Source: Promethearchaeota archaeon
Lineage (GTDB): Archaea > Asgardarchaeota > Lokiarchaeia > Sigynarchaeales > SOKP01
Assembly: GCA_019057775.1 (NCBI GenBank)
Contig: JAHLWT010000307.1
Span: forward strand, 77,826-141,825
DNA length: 64,000 nucleotides
Direction of reading: 5' to 3'
This document shows positions 1-9,800 of the stretch, one piece after another. The position numbers and the translations under genes are program-made. Under the pieces are notes generated by a model. It saw only the letters and a program-made list of their open reading frames with translations, made no database searches and had not been told where the DNA came from. Position 1 is the first letter of the stretch, and each line of letters begins with the position of its first letter.

Positions 1-59
1 TTGAGATAAAGAATAAATATAACAAAGACGAAATTTCTCCTTTCGAATTTTAATAAAAA

Positions 60-76
60 TCTCCTTTATTTGGAGA
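60..76 (-). terminator. hairpin terminator after the small GTPase gene
   Basis: The arms TCTCC and GGAGA pair around a 7-base AT loop. Read on the minus strand the hairpin is followed directly by a T-rich stretch (TTTTTATT). It sits about 20 bases past the stop of the minus-strand GTPase gene, so it can act as an intrinsic-type terminator. This is inferred from sequence only. Confidence 0.45.
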
Positions 77-94
77 AATGGTTTTAAAAAAGAG

Positions 95-775
95 TTAAAC
101 TAAGTTTTTTAACCCTGACTTTACCTTGTAGGTCTTATTAATCCTATCAACCTCAATGAATCGCTTAATTTCTAAATTATTTAAGAAGTCTCTAATTTGA
201 ACTTTATCTTTTTCTAATTTATCTGCTAATCCTTCTATGTCAGTTTCATGAACCCGCAGTATTTGCAGTAATGATGAATATTCTTCATAAACATTATTTA
301 CCAAATACGTGAGGGATTCTTTTATATTCAAACCAGTTTTAGTACTCGTTGGAAAAATTTTATTATTTTCAGGTAAGTAATTCTGTGAACGAATGACTTC
401 TGGAGGTCGCGCACCCTCAATATCCTGCTTATTAGCTAAGAAAATTATTGGAGTATTAGCTGGTAACGATTTTCTAATAGAGTTCAATATAAAAATCGCA
501 CTGTCATCTTTTTCAGGAGCTGTTGAGTCAAATATGAAAACAACACCATCGCTACCACTTATAACGATACGTCTCATAACGGAAAATCTCAAAAGCCCGG
601 GTGTTCCAAATAAGGAACAGTCAAACCCATTTAATTTAATGTTCCCTAAATCCATCCCTACGGTATAGAGTTTTTCATCTTTACCCTTCGCTTCTATGTT
701 CAAAGCATTTGGATCTAGAGATCTTATATAACTGGATTTACCTGATTGTTGCGGGCCTGACACGACAATTTTTAT
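95..775 (-). CDS. Ras/Arf/MglA-like small GTPase with C-terminal helical extension
   Basis: Small GTP-binding protein of the kind expanded in Asgard archaea; a role in membrane or signalling switches is inferred from the family only. Visible motifs are the P-loop GPQQSGKSS, a G3 region reading FGTPG (the usual Asp is replaced by Gly), and the G4 motif NKQD. About 70 residues after the G domain are charged and helical and look like a small winged-helix or coiled appendage. The first ATG/GTG/TTG in frame is GTG at 763, but that start cuts off the first beta strand. In frame upstream lies ATA AAA ATT GTC GTG, giving the expected (M)KIVVSGP start, with a Shine-Dalgarno GGTGA six bases before the ATA. 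I therefore place the start at the ATA (775), giving 226 residues. The alternative is the truncated GTG start. Confidence 0.8.
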   Translation of the reverse strand: MKIVVSGPQQSGKSSYIRSLDPNALNIEAKGKDEKLYTVGMDLGNIKLNGFDCSLFGTPGLLRFSVMRRIVISGSDGVVFIFDSTAPEKDDSAIFILNSIRKSLPANTPIIFLANKQDIEGARPPEVIRSQNYLPENNKIFPTSTKTGLNIKESLTYLVNNVYEEYSSLLQILRVHETDIEGLADKLEKDKVQIRDFLNNLEIKRFIEVDRINKTYKVKSGLKNLV

Positions 776-1201
776 GAAAAATCACCAAAACTTTCAAATT
801 ACCTAGACAGTTTATATAAAAATTACATATATAAGAGATTAGATTATCAGAGTATTATATTTTTTTTCCATTTATTATTATAGCTTTGATAACTCTTTTG
901 TTGCTTAAACATTATAATCTTCAATATCTTTTCAATTTTTCGCATATGAGATTTCATTGTATAAGATATAATTATTAAACTCAACAGATTTTCTACTTAA
1001 TTTTTAATCTTAATACTTAGAAATAGCTAATATTTGATTTTATAAGAAAGATTTATCCTGTTTAAATAAAATTTTCCCCATACATTCAAAGAGGGTATGG
1101 GTTCAATTCACGTCAGATCCAATAAATTTTAAATAAAGAATAAGTCGGAAGAAATTTCTTAGATCTTATATATAATAGATAATTATATTCTAGGTTTTTC
1201 C
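776..1201. other. intergenic region, no gene seen
   Basis: The region is AT-rich with no ORF of coding character. It contains one perfect hairpin (1077-1101) described separately. It separates two minus-strand genes, so a promoter for the GTPase gene must lie near its left end. The sequence around 790-830 is AT-rich, with ATATATAAG at about 826-834, a plausible TATA element. Confidence 0.4.
1077..1101 (-). terminator. 7-bp hairpin downstream of the FrhB-like gene
   Basis: CCCATAC and GTATGGG pair perfectly around an 11-base loop, about 100 bases beyond the stop of the minus-strand FrhB-like gene. On the minus strand the hairpin is followed by AAAATTTTATTTAA, which is only weakly T-rich. It could be a terminator or part of a decayed structured RNA. 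Confidence 0.3.
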
Positions 1202-2335
1202 TCAATTTGTGGAGATAAAACCCTCTGTCCTTTTTAATTTTTCTTTGCTGAAACTAATTATTTGAGCTAACATTTTTGATTTTTCAATCGAAGAATTAAG
1301 TTCAAATGGTTCCTTTATATAACCTTTATTTTTGGCAAGATCGTAAATTTCTTCTCCTGTTTTTGTACGGATCAATGTAGTTGTAAAACCTTCTTTAGAT
1401 CCTAACCCACCGAAAGAAATATCTGCGTAAAAATTAGAAAAATTCTCACATCTTCGACAAGCATGTCTCATAATATCTTTTAATTCTGAAAATTCTATAT
1501 TTAATGGTTCATCCCGATTTTTAAGGTAAATTATTAAATTTTCTTTAATATTCATTTTTTCAATATCATTAAAGGAAAATTTGAACCGTTCCTCTATTCT
1601 TGCTTTAGCGGCATCATCAAATTTAAAATTTTCATAGCAGAAGAGCCCTAGTGTGCATTCCACAATATGAGCCGGGATAATTTTAAGTTCTTGCATTTTT
1701 CTTATAGAGTGAATTTGACAAGGAACTCCTACTACAGCAATTTTCATAGAATCTGAAAGAACCACCTTTTTTAACTCTGAAATTGTTGAAACAAATGTGT
1801 TATACTTTCCCAATTCCGAAACAGGACTTTTTAACTCAAAATTTGTTCCTGTTGCTTCTAAAAGTTCCTCTTTAGTTTTTGCGAAAAATGGAATCCTGCT
1901 GAAAGAATTAACTCTTTTTGAAACTAATGCCCCATTAATCAATTTATTTTCTAATAATGCCGTTAGAATTGCTGTAACCATACCTCCATCTGTAGCCATT
2001 TTTCGTATTTCAGGATCAGATGCTTGAGCTGTAACAATTTTGGTCCAGTTACCGATCGGATCTTTATATTTATATTTCTTATTCAATTCTTTATTTAATT
2101 CATGTGTTTCAGGACAAATTAAATAGCAAATACCACAATGTAAGCAATTGTCTTTATTAGAATAATATGGAATACCATCTTCACCGATGCTAATTGCACC
2201 GATATCTGCTGCAGAACAAAAGCTAACACATCCACCACATTCTCCACAAATATCTTTCTCATGAACTTCTTTAACTAAATCTTCAAAAGATTTAGGTTCT
2301 ATATCTCCTGGTATTGTAGGTTGATTTTCAGCCAT
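1202..2335 (-). CDS. coenzyme F420 hydrogenase/dehydrogenase beta-subunit-like protein (FrhB family) with N-terminal ferredoxin
   Basis: FrhB-family flavin/iron-sulfur proteins pass electrons between F420 or another low-potential carrier and an Fe-S partner. Residues 30-74 hold two 4Fe-4S motifs (Cys 30/33/36/40 and 64/67/70/74). The rest is the FrhB core, with VVGVPCQIHSIR near residue 200 and a HACRRCENF cysteine pair near 290, both typical of the family. The length of 377 residues fits. The gene is divergent from the Hdr/Mvh/MetVF operon, with a 280-base AT-rich region between them, so it may supply or accept electrons for that complex. The partner and substrate are not determined by the sequence; related proteins act on F420, sulfite or glutamate synthase. 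Confidence 0.85.
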   Translation of the reverse strand: MAENQPTIPGDIEPKSFEDLVKEVHEKDICGECGGCVSFCSAADIGAISIGEDGIPYYSNKDNCLHCGICYLICPETHELNKELNKKYKYKDPIGNWTKIVTAQASDPEIRKMATDGGMVTAILTALLENKLINGALVSKRVNSFSRIPFFAKTKEELLEATGTNFELKSPVSELGKYNTFVSTISELKKVVLSDSMKIAVVGVPCQIHSIRKMQELKIIPAHIVECTLGLFCYENFKFDDAAKARIEERFKFSFNDIEKMNIKENLIIYLKNRDEPLNIEFSELKDIMRHACRRCENFSNFYADISFGGLGSKEGFTTTLIRTKTGEEIYDLAKNKGYIKEPFELNSSIEKSKMLAQIISFSKEKLKRTEGFISTN

Positions 2336-2615
2336 AATTTACACTGCTTTCTATTTTTTTTTATTTAAATAATTTATAATAATATTTCTAATAATTTTTA
2401 TGTTATCTCATACCTTTTTTGATCTTTTTTCAATTCTTACATTATTAAAAAAAGTCAAAAAAAGGTTATATTTTTAAAAAAAGTTAATAAAATCTGAAAT
2501 GGTTAAAAAATTTTGAATATTATATGTAAATGTGGCAATATTATGATTAGGTTTTAATAAATTATAATAAAATTAAAAAGAAAAATTACTTTCTCTTTGA
2601 AAAAAGGTTAAAAAA

Positions 2616-2774
2616 ATGCGGATGGTCGACTATGAATTTAGGCAAGAAATCATAAAAAAGGAATTTTCATTAAATTACTGTTATCAATGTGGAACTTGTT
2701 CCAGTACCTGCCCTGTAGCCCTTGCTACAGAAGGAGGATATAACCCTCGAAAGATAATAGAAGAATCGCTATAG
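2616..2774 (+). pseudogene. HdrC N-terminal fragment ending at an in-frame TAG
   Basis: This 52-codon ORF encodes the start of a heterodisulfide reductase subunit C. It has the first cluster motif CYQCGTCSSTCP (Cys 22/25/28/32 pattern) and the following NPRKIIEESL helix seen in HdrC. The frame stops at TAG (2772-2774) and continues in the same frame with GFEDLLKIYGK, which is how HdrC normally goes on, until a TAA near 2830. The second cluster motif and the rest of HdrC are missing. The next gene carries a complete HdrC domain, so this looks like the stump of a duplicate hdrC. It could still be translated as a tiny single-cluster ferredoxin. It is first in the operon. Confidence 0.6.
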
Positions 2775-2799
2775 GGGTTCGAGGACTTATTAAAAATTT

Positions 2800-4077
2800 A
2801 TGGTAAAGTTAGTGAATATAATGGTAAATAATATTAAAAATCTAATTAAAAGTTCTGATTTAGATCCGAATTTAATTAAAGAAATGTCTGAAGCTGAAGA
2901 AACAAAAACTCTATTTGCTTGTTTTGAATGTGGGATGTGTACTTCGAGTTGCCCTGTTGGGGAGCAATTTACTTTAAATCCCCATCAAATGATTCGATTA
3001 ACAGCTTTTGGAGCAAGTAAACAGATTTTAGATGATAAAGTTCTACGATATTGCTTAACATGTAGGATTTGTCAGGAATATTGTCCCCAAAATGTAGATT
3101 TTATTGAATTTATAAAATTAGCTAGAAGACTTTTAATCAATAAAGGAATTGAGTATGAAGAAACTCATGATGGAATCTTAACTATTATTTCTGAAATACA
3201 AGCAAATCGTCCATCTGGTTATAAAATACCATCGGATTTAGTCCCAGAGGGTTATAAAATATCTAAAAAAGGAAAAATTGCATATTTTTTTGGATGTTTA
3301 CCAATTTTAGATATTGTTTTTGATAGTTTACATATCAATTTACTAGAAATAGCACAAAATGGAATAAAAATTTTAAACAAAGTGCTTGAACAACCACCAG
3401 TTATTATTGAAAATATAAAATGTTGTGGACATGATGCCCTTTGGAAAGGACATTTTGAGACTTTTAAAAAATTGGCAGAACATAATATATATGAAATCAA
3501 TAAATTAGGAATAGAAACTATTATTACAACTTGCGCGGAATGTTATCGAACTCTGAAATTAGATTACCCAAAATATGTTAAAAATGTCAATTTTAATGTT
3601 ATTCACCTTTCTGAATTAATTGCTGATAAAATCAACAATAATCAATTAAAATTTTCAGAGACCCATAATATTACAGCTACATATCACGACCCTTGTAGAT
3701 TAGGAAGGCATATGAATGTTTACTCACCACCTAGAGAAATCCTTGCCAGTATGGAGGAATATGGAGTGAATTTTAATGAAATGAAAAGATCTCAGGAAAA
3801 TGCCCCATGTTGTGGAGTGAGTTGCTTCTTAAATTGTAATGATCTTTCTCGGGCTTTACAAGTTGATAGACTAACTGAAGCTAAAAATGTTGCCGATTTG
3901 ATGGTAACTACTTGTCCGAAATGCCAGATCCATTATTCTTGTGTGTTAAATGATAAAAAAGAAAATGATTCAGATGTAATTGAAATTGGAATTTCTGACA
4001 TAACCAATTTAATAGCTAAAGTAATGGGTTTATATAATAAAGAAGAAAAAATAAAAGAGAAAGAGGGAGATAAATGA
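2800..4077 (+). CDS. hdrCB: HdrC-HdrB fusion, heterodisulfide reductase-type subunit
   Basis: The N-terminal HdrC part has two 4Fe-4S motifs (Cys 41/44/47/51 and 85/88/91/95). The C-terminal HdrB part has two CCG domains, with CCG near residue 208 paired with TTCAEC near 244, and HDPCR near 297, CCG near 337 and TTCPKC near 370. CCG domains bind the non-cubane 4Fe-4S clusters of HdrB. The 425 residues are a full HdrC plus HdrB. In the Moorella-type MetVF-HdrABC-MvhD complex this subunit carries electrons from HdrA towards the MetVF side; that role here is inferred. The first ATG (2800) is used; a second ATG at 2821 is also possible. Its stop overlaps the next start by four bases, indicating translational coupling. 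Confidence 0.88.
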   Translation: MVKLVNIMVNNIKNLIKSSDLDPNLIKEMSEAEETKTLFACFECGMCTSSCPVGEQFTLNPHQMIRLTAFGASKQILDDKVLRYCLTCRICQEYCPQNVDFIEFIKLARRLLINKGIEYEETHDGILTIISEIQANRPSGYKIPSDLVPEGYKISKKGKIAYFFGCLPILDIVFDSLHINLLEIAQNGIKILNKVLEQPPVIIENIKCCGHDALWKGHFETFKKLAEHNIYEINKLGIETIITTCAECYRTLKLDYPKYVKNVNFNVIHLSELIADKINNNQLKFSETHNITATYHDPCRLGRHMNVYSPPREILASMEEYGVNFNEMKRSQENAPCCGVSCFLNCNDLSRALQVDRLTEAKNVADLMVTTCPKCQIHYSCVLNDKKENDSDVIEIGISDITNLIAKVMGLYNKEEKIKEKEGDK

Positions 4078-6386
4078 TAAGCATACAAAATCAAGAGAAA
4101 GCTGTTCTGGTAGTTGGAGCGGGAATTGGTGGTTGTCAAGCTGCATTAGATATGGCAGATTCAGGTTATAAGGTTTATTTAATAGATAAATATCCATCAA
4201 TTGAAGAGGCTCTAAGAAAATCAGAAACAACATTTTCAATAAAAGACTGTAGTAATTGTTTGTACCCCTCAAAATTTGTGGGGGTTGATAAACATCCTAA
4301 TATTGAATTAATACCTAATGCAGAAGTCGTGAGTTTAGAAGGAAAACCAGGTAATTTTAAAGCCACAATCAGAAGAGCTTCCACAAATTTACTCAAAGAA
4401 AAGAATAATATTTTATCTGAATGTGTTCAGAAATGTGAAGTTCAAATTCCTGATGAGCTTCCATACCCTCAAGACACGGCTTTAAAGATATTAGTAGAAG
4501 AACGGAGAATTCCTCCATGTGAAAATGGATGCCCCGCGCATGTCAAGAGTCAAGAATATATTGATTTAATTGCTAAAGAAGAGTATGAACAATCACTAAA
4601 CCTTATTAGAGAGAGATGCCCCCTACCCGCCGTTATAGGGCGTATATGTCCTCATCCCTGTGAGGATGTTTGTAATAGAGGAGAGATCGATGAAGTAGTG
4701 AATATCTGTGGATTAAAAAGATTTGTTGCAGATTATGTAAGGGAAAACATTATAGAAAAAATAAACATATTGGAAGATAAGAAGAAGGAGAAAGTTGCTA
4801 TTGTTGGGTCAGGTCCTTCAGGGCTTACCGTTGCCTATCACTTAGCTAGACGTGGTTATCCTGTCACCATTTTTGAGAGAGAATCAGTTGCAGGTGGTAT
4901 GCTTAGATTGGGTATACCAGATTATAGATTACCACCAGATATTTTGAATGCTGATATAGAACATATTAAAAAGTATGGGGTTGAAATAAAGACAAATACC
5001 CCAGTAGGTTCTTCAGGACAATCACTTAAGGATTTGCGTAAAAATTTTAACGCTGTTTATATAGGAGTTGGGTTGCAAAATAGTCGAAAATTAAATATTG
5101 AAGGCGAAGATCTTGAGAATATCACATACGGAATTGAATTTCTTAAGAAATGTAGCTTAGGGAAAGATCTTATTATTGGTAAAATAATTTTGGTAATTGG
5201 AGGTGGAGATGTAGCTGTTGATGTTGCAAGATCTGCTCTAAGAAAAGGGGCTGAAGAAGTTCATATGATAATGCTTGAATCTGAAGATATAATACCTGCT
5301 CATTCATGGGAGGTAGAGGAAGCACGGGAAGAGGGAATTATATTTCATACAAGTAGAGGCCCTAAGAGGTTTTTAGGCGAGGGTGGTAAAGTTAAAGGTG
5401 TAGAAATGCTCATTTGTACTTCAGTATTTGATGAAGATGGGCGTTTTAACCCAGTTTTTGAAGCATGCTCAGAGGGGATTGTTGAGGGGGATATGGTTAT
5501 TGTTGCTATAGGTCAGACTTATGATTTAGATTTTTTAGATAAAGAAATTAAAGGTGGTAGAGGTATTGAAATTAACAATAACAATTTTCAAACTTCTATG
5601 GCTGGTGTGTTTGCTGGAGGGGAAATTGTATCAGGTCCAGGTTCTGCAATAGAAGCAATAGCAGCAGGGAATAAAGCAGCGATTGCTATAGAAAAATATT
5701 TGAAAGGTGAAGATATCTCAAGTATTCAAGATACCATTCCTGATTATAAAGAGGAAGATCTCGCGACAATAGATGATATTTCCAAAATTGAAAGAATTTT
5801 ACATGAACCAAGAAAAAATAATAAAATTATTTCTTCAGATGAACGTAAAAAAACTTTTAAAGAAATTACAATTGGAATGGATAAGAATATAGCTCTAGAA
5901 GAGGCTGAACGCTGCTTTAGCTGTGGAATCTGTACTGAATGCTTTAGATATGTGAATGCTTGCATAGGAGTTCCATTATCCTATGAACAGTCAGAAGATA
6001 CATCTATTATTAATATAGAATCCGTTATATTATCGCCTGGAGAAGCATGGTTAGTATGTTATCAGCTCCGAATAGGGACTAATTATAGGTGGAAAATTTT
6101 AAGTCCTATAGCTTCAGTAGATGAAAAAAAATGTATTGGATGTGGACAATGCCGGGATATATGCATATTTGAAGCTATTAACAAAATTGAAACATTAGTA
6201 GAATTTAAAGCCATTAGAGATGCATTTGAATCGTCAATAGCATTAAATCGCTATAAATCTGAAGTAAATTCCGAAAAATGTATTGGATGTGGAGCTTGTA
6301 TAACGATTTGTCCAGTTGGAGCAATGTCCTTTAAATATTTTCCAACTCAACAAATACCAAGCATAATAAAATTATATTCAAAATAA
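4074..6386 (+). CDS. chimeric flavoprotein: HdrA N-terminal fragment + GltD/NfnB-like NAD(P)H oxidoreductase + ferredoxin domains
   Basis: Residues 8-100 match the start of HdrA: a dinucleotide fold GAGIGG and the KDCSNC site that in HdrA holds a cluster cysteine pair. From about residue 130 the protein switches to glutamate synthase small subunit/NfnB sequence: PPCENGCPAHV, CPHPCEDVCNRG, an FAD fold (VAIVGSGPSGL near 241) and an NAD(P) fold (VIGGGDVAVDVARSA near 372). A cysteine group CFSCGICTEC lies near 613 and two classic 4Fe-4S motifs CIGCG near 687 and 736. GltD/NfnB proteins oxidise or reduce NAD(P)H, so this subunit could be the NAD(P)H module of the operon's complex. The HdrA part lacks most of the HdrA FAD domain. 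The combination is seen directly; the function is inferred. Confidence 0.85.
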   Translation: MISIQNQEKAVLVVGAGIGGCQAALDMADSGYKVYLIDKYPSIEEALRKSETTFSIKDCSNCLYPSKFVGVDKHPNIELIPNAEVVSLEGKPGNFKATIRRASTNLLKEKNNILSECVQKCEVQIPDELPYPQDTALKILVEERRIPPCENGCPAHVKSQEYIDLIAKEEYEQSLNLIRERCPLPAVIGRICPHPCEDVCNRGEIDEVVNICGLKRFVADYVRENIIEKINILEDKKKEKVAIVGSGPSGLTVAYHLARRGYPVTIFERESVAGGMLRLGIPDYRLPPDILNADIEHIKKYGVEIKTNTPVGSSGQSLKDLRKNFNAVYIGVGLQNSRKLNIEGEDLENITYGIEFLKKCSLGKDLIIGKIILVIGGGDVAVDVARSALRKGAEEVHMIMLESEDIIPAHSWEVEEAREEGIIFHTSRGPKRFLGEGGKVKGVEMLICTSVFDEDGRFNPVFEACSEGIVEGDMVIVAIGQTYDLDFLDKEIKGGRGIEINNNNFQTSMAGVFAGGEIVSGPGSAIEAIAAGNKAAIAIEKYLKGEDISSIQDTIPDYKEEDLATIDDISKIERILHEPRKNNKIISSDERKKTFKEITIGMDKNIALEEAERCFSCGICTECFRYVNACIGVPLSYEQSEDTSIINIESVILSPGEAWLVCYQLRIGTNYRWKILSPIASVDEKKCIGCGQCRDICIFEAINKIETLVEFKAIRDAFESSIALNRYKSEVNSEKCIGCGACITICPVGAMSFKYFPTQQIPSIIKLYSK

Positions 6387-6390
6387 AGGG

Positions 6391-6822
6391 ATGAATGAAT
6401 TGAGTAAAAAAACGAAAAAGTTTGATCCTAAAATTGTTGCTTATATGTGTAATTGGTGTGGTTATGAAAGAGAAGACTTAGAGGGAATGGATAGTTTGAG
6501 ATTCTCTCCATCTATAAGAATTATAAGATTAATGTGTTCTGGAAGAGTTCACCCTGCATTAATACTTGATACATTAAATCATGGCAGTGATGGTGTTTTA
6601 GTATGTGGTTGTCATGAGGGAAATTGTCATTATATTTCTGGAAATATAAAAGCTGAGGAAGGAATCAAAAAGGTTAAAAAGTTGCTAGAGTTATTGAGAA
6701 TTGAAACTGACAGAGTTAGATTAGAATGGATTTCACCCTCAGAAAGAGCTAAATTTTCAGATATTGTAAAAGATTTTATTGAACAGCTTATTTCATTAGG
6801 ACCAATTAATATTGAAAGTTAG
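6391..6822 (+). CDS. mvhD: MvhD-like iron-sulfur protein (2Fe-2S electron adaptor)
   Basis: 143 residues of the MvhD/HdrA-adaptor family, which carries a 2Fe-2S cluster and links an electron donor to HdrA. Family cysteines are seen in MCNWCGYE, RLMCSGRV and CGCHEGNCHYISGN. It starts at ATG 6391, five bases after the preceding stop. In methanogens MvhD joins hydrogenase to HdrA; here no hydrogenase is nearby, so the donor is probably the NAD(P)H flavoprotein encoded just upstream (inference). This is the first of three MvhD modules in the operon. Confidence 0.88.
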   Translation: MNELSKKTKKFDPKIVAYMCNWCGYEREDLEGMDSLRFSPSIRIIRLMCSGRVHPALILDTLNHGSDGVLVCGCHEGNCHYISGNIKAEEGIKKVKKLLELLRIETDRVRLEWISPSERAKFSDIVKDFIEQLISLGPINIES

Positions 6823-6835
6823 GATACGATATAAT

Positions 6836-9800
6836 ATGATAAAGAATAATGATCCTGAAAAACAGGTATTGGTAATTGGGGGTGGTGTAGCTGGAATATC
6901 TGCCGCCTTAGATCTTGCAGATCAAGGTCAATTTGTTTATTTAGTGGAAAAGAAGTCTTCAATAGGAGGTAAAATGGCTCAGTTGGATAAAACTTTTCCT
7001 ACATTAGATTGTTCAATATGTATTTTAGCACCTAAAATGGTTGAATGTGGTCGCCATCCTCGAATTAAACTTTTAACTTATTCAGAAGTAAAAAGTATTT
7101 CTGGCAAAGTAGGTAATTTCAAGGTTAAAGTGCTTGAAAAGGCGCGTTTTGTAATAAAAGATGCTTGTGTAAATTGTGGAAAATGTGCTGAAAAATGTCC
7201 TATGAGAGTTGATGACGAATTTGATGTGAAATTAAGAAAACGAAGAGCTATTTATCCATATTTTATTCAAGGAGTTCCTGCGATTATGACGATCGATAAA
7301 GAAAAATGTCTATGGTTTACAAAAAATGCATGCAGAATATGTGAAAAGACTTGTGATAGCGATGCAATTGATTTCGACCAAGAAGATAAAGAAATTGAAT
7401 TTAATGTAGCTTCCATTATCGTTGCTACTGGTTTTGATCTTATAGATGTTTCCTCATTAGAGATGTACGGATATGGTAAATATAAAAATGTTGTAGTATC
7501 TATGGAATACGAGCGAATTATGTGTGCATCAGGACCAACTAAAGGTGAAATAGTAAGACTTTTTGATAATAAACATCCACATAAGATAGGTTTTATTCTT
7601 TGTGTTGGGTCTAGAAATGTTGGGTTAAAACCTTATTGCTCTAAGATTTGTTGTATGTATGCTACAAAAGAAGCAATTTTAACGATGGAACACCTTCCTG
7701 ATGCAGAGATTTTAGTATATTATAACGACTTACGCACTATCGGAAAGAACCATAATGAATTCATTGAAAGAGCAAAGAATGAGTATAAAGTTCATTATAT
7801 TAAAGGATTACCTAATAAAATTTATGAAGATCCAGAAACAAAGGATTTAAAAATAAGACACACAGATTTTACAACAGGGGAAGTTAAATTTGAAGCAGTA
7901 GATATGGTAGTTCTATTTCCCGCAGTTATACCTAGCAAAGGATCAAAGGAATTGAACGAAATATTAGGAGTTGAAACAGATGAACATGGTTTTATTAAGA
8001 CAGCATTGTCAACCAATAATATTGAAACCAATATCCCTGGAATTTATGTATGTGGAAGTGCTCATGGTCCAGAAGATATTTCAACCTCTGTAGCTGAGGC
8101 TAGTGGAGCTGCAAGTAAAGCCGCCAGTAGAACATCCGTAGTTATAGCTGAAGAAATAAAAGAAGATGTTATTGAAAAAAAAATATCTAAAGATGATCCT
8201 TTACGAATCGGTGTTTTTGTCTGTCATTGTGGAAGTAATATTGCAGGTTTTGTAGATGTTGAAAAGATAGCTGAAGAAATTAAAACTGTTCCTGATGTGG
8301 CTTATGTAGAAAGGAATTTATATACTTGTTCGGAAGAATCTCAGAATAGTATAGTGGCGGCAATTGAAGAATATGATTTAAATAGAGTTATTATTGCATC
8401 ATGTACTCCTAGAACCCATCTTCCGCTATTTCAAGGGACTTGTCGTAAAGCGGGTCTTAATCCCTATCTTGTTTTATTCGCAAGTATAAGAGAATTAGTC
8501 AGCTGGGTTCATATGCATGAGCCAGAAAAAGCAACTGAAAAAGCGAAAGAACAGATCTTAATGTCTATTGCAAAGTCTCGTCTTTTAGAGCCATTATACG
8601 ATATTAAAGTTAAAGTATTACCAGCTGCGTTAGTTATTGGTGGAGGGATTGCCGGCATGACTTCTTCATTGGCTATTGCAAAAAAAGGATTTAAAGTATA
8701 TATCGTTGAGCGGGAGGAAAATCTTGGAGGGTTCATTCGGAACTTAAAGACAATTGATATGGAGGGGACTAGTTCAGAACAAATACTAAATCCAGTAATT
8801 CAAGCAATAAAGACAAATCCTAATATAGAAATTTTTACATCCTCAACTATAAAAACTGTAAGTGGTTCAATAGGGAATTTTCAAGTAATTATTGTGCAGA
8901 ACGGAAAAGAAAATGAAATAGAAATCGGTACAATTATTGTTGCTGTGGGCGGACAAGAATTTAAACCAAACGGATATTACTTTTATAAAGAAAATAAAAA
9001 TGTCTTTACAAATTTAGAATTTGAAGATTTAATTGGAAATAAGCAATTACAGGATGCTGAATCAATAGCATTCATTCAATGTGTCGGTTCCCGTGAAAAA
9101 GAAGGAAGAACTTATTGTTCATTGACTTGTTGTGCTGAATCTATTAAAAATGCATTAAAAGTTAAGAAGCTATATCCTAACTCTCAAATTTTCATATTAT
9201 ATCGAGATATTAGAGTATTTTACGAAGAAGAACTTGAATATAGAAAAGCTAGAGAAATAGGGATTAATTTTATACAATATAGCCCCGAAAATCCCCCCAT
9301 CTTGAAAAATATTAATAATAAATTAGTATTAGAAGTATTTGATTCTTTGACAAGAATGAATTTTGAATTATCTTTAAACAAGATAGTGCTTGCTACTCCT
9401 TTAATAGCGTGGGAGGAAAATAAAAAATTATCTGAGATGTTAAAAATCCCCTTAGATAGTAATGGATTCTTTTTAGAAGCACATCCTAAATTAAGACCCA
9501 TCGATTTTGCTACAGATGGAATTTTCCTTTGCGGAACTGCTCATAGTCCTAAAAATATAACAGAATCTATAAGTCAAGCTCTGGGAGCGGCATCCAGAGC
9601 CTTAATACCATTAATGAACGGTAAAGCAATAGCAGAAGGTTCTACTGCTGAAGTTAATGAAGATATTTGTATAGGCTGTGAGGCATGCATCAAAATTTGT
9701 CCCTATAATGCAATATCAAAAGAAGAAGACACAGATACAGTGGTTGTCAATAAAGTGCTTTGTAAAGGTTGTGGGGTATGTGCTGCGAGTTGTCCACAAA

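Noticed and set aside
393..668. Plus-strand ORF inside the small GTPase gene
   Set aside because: Antisense shadow of a gene with clear GTPase motifs; no own homology pattern.
1091..1125. tRNA T-arm-like sequence GGGTTCAATTCAC followed by a possible acceptor end
   Set aside because: The T stem has a mismatch and no matching acceptor 5' strand, D arm or anticodon arm was found upstream. Kept only as a hairpin.
2616..2831. Pyrrolysine readthrough of the hdrC TAG
   Set aside because: HdrC has no known pyrrolysine, no PYLIS-like structure or pyl genes are visible, and the frame ends again soon after; decay is simpler.
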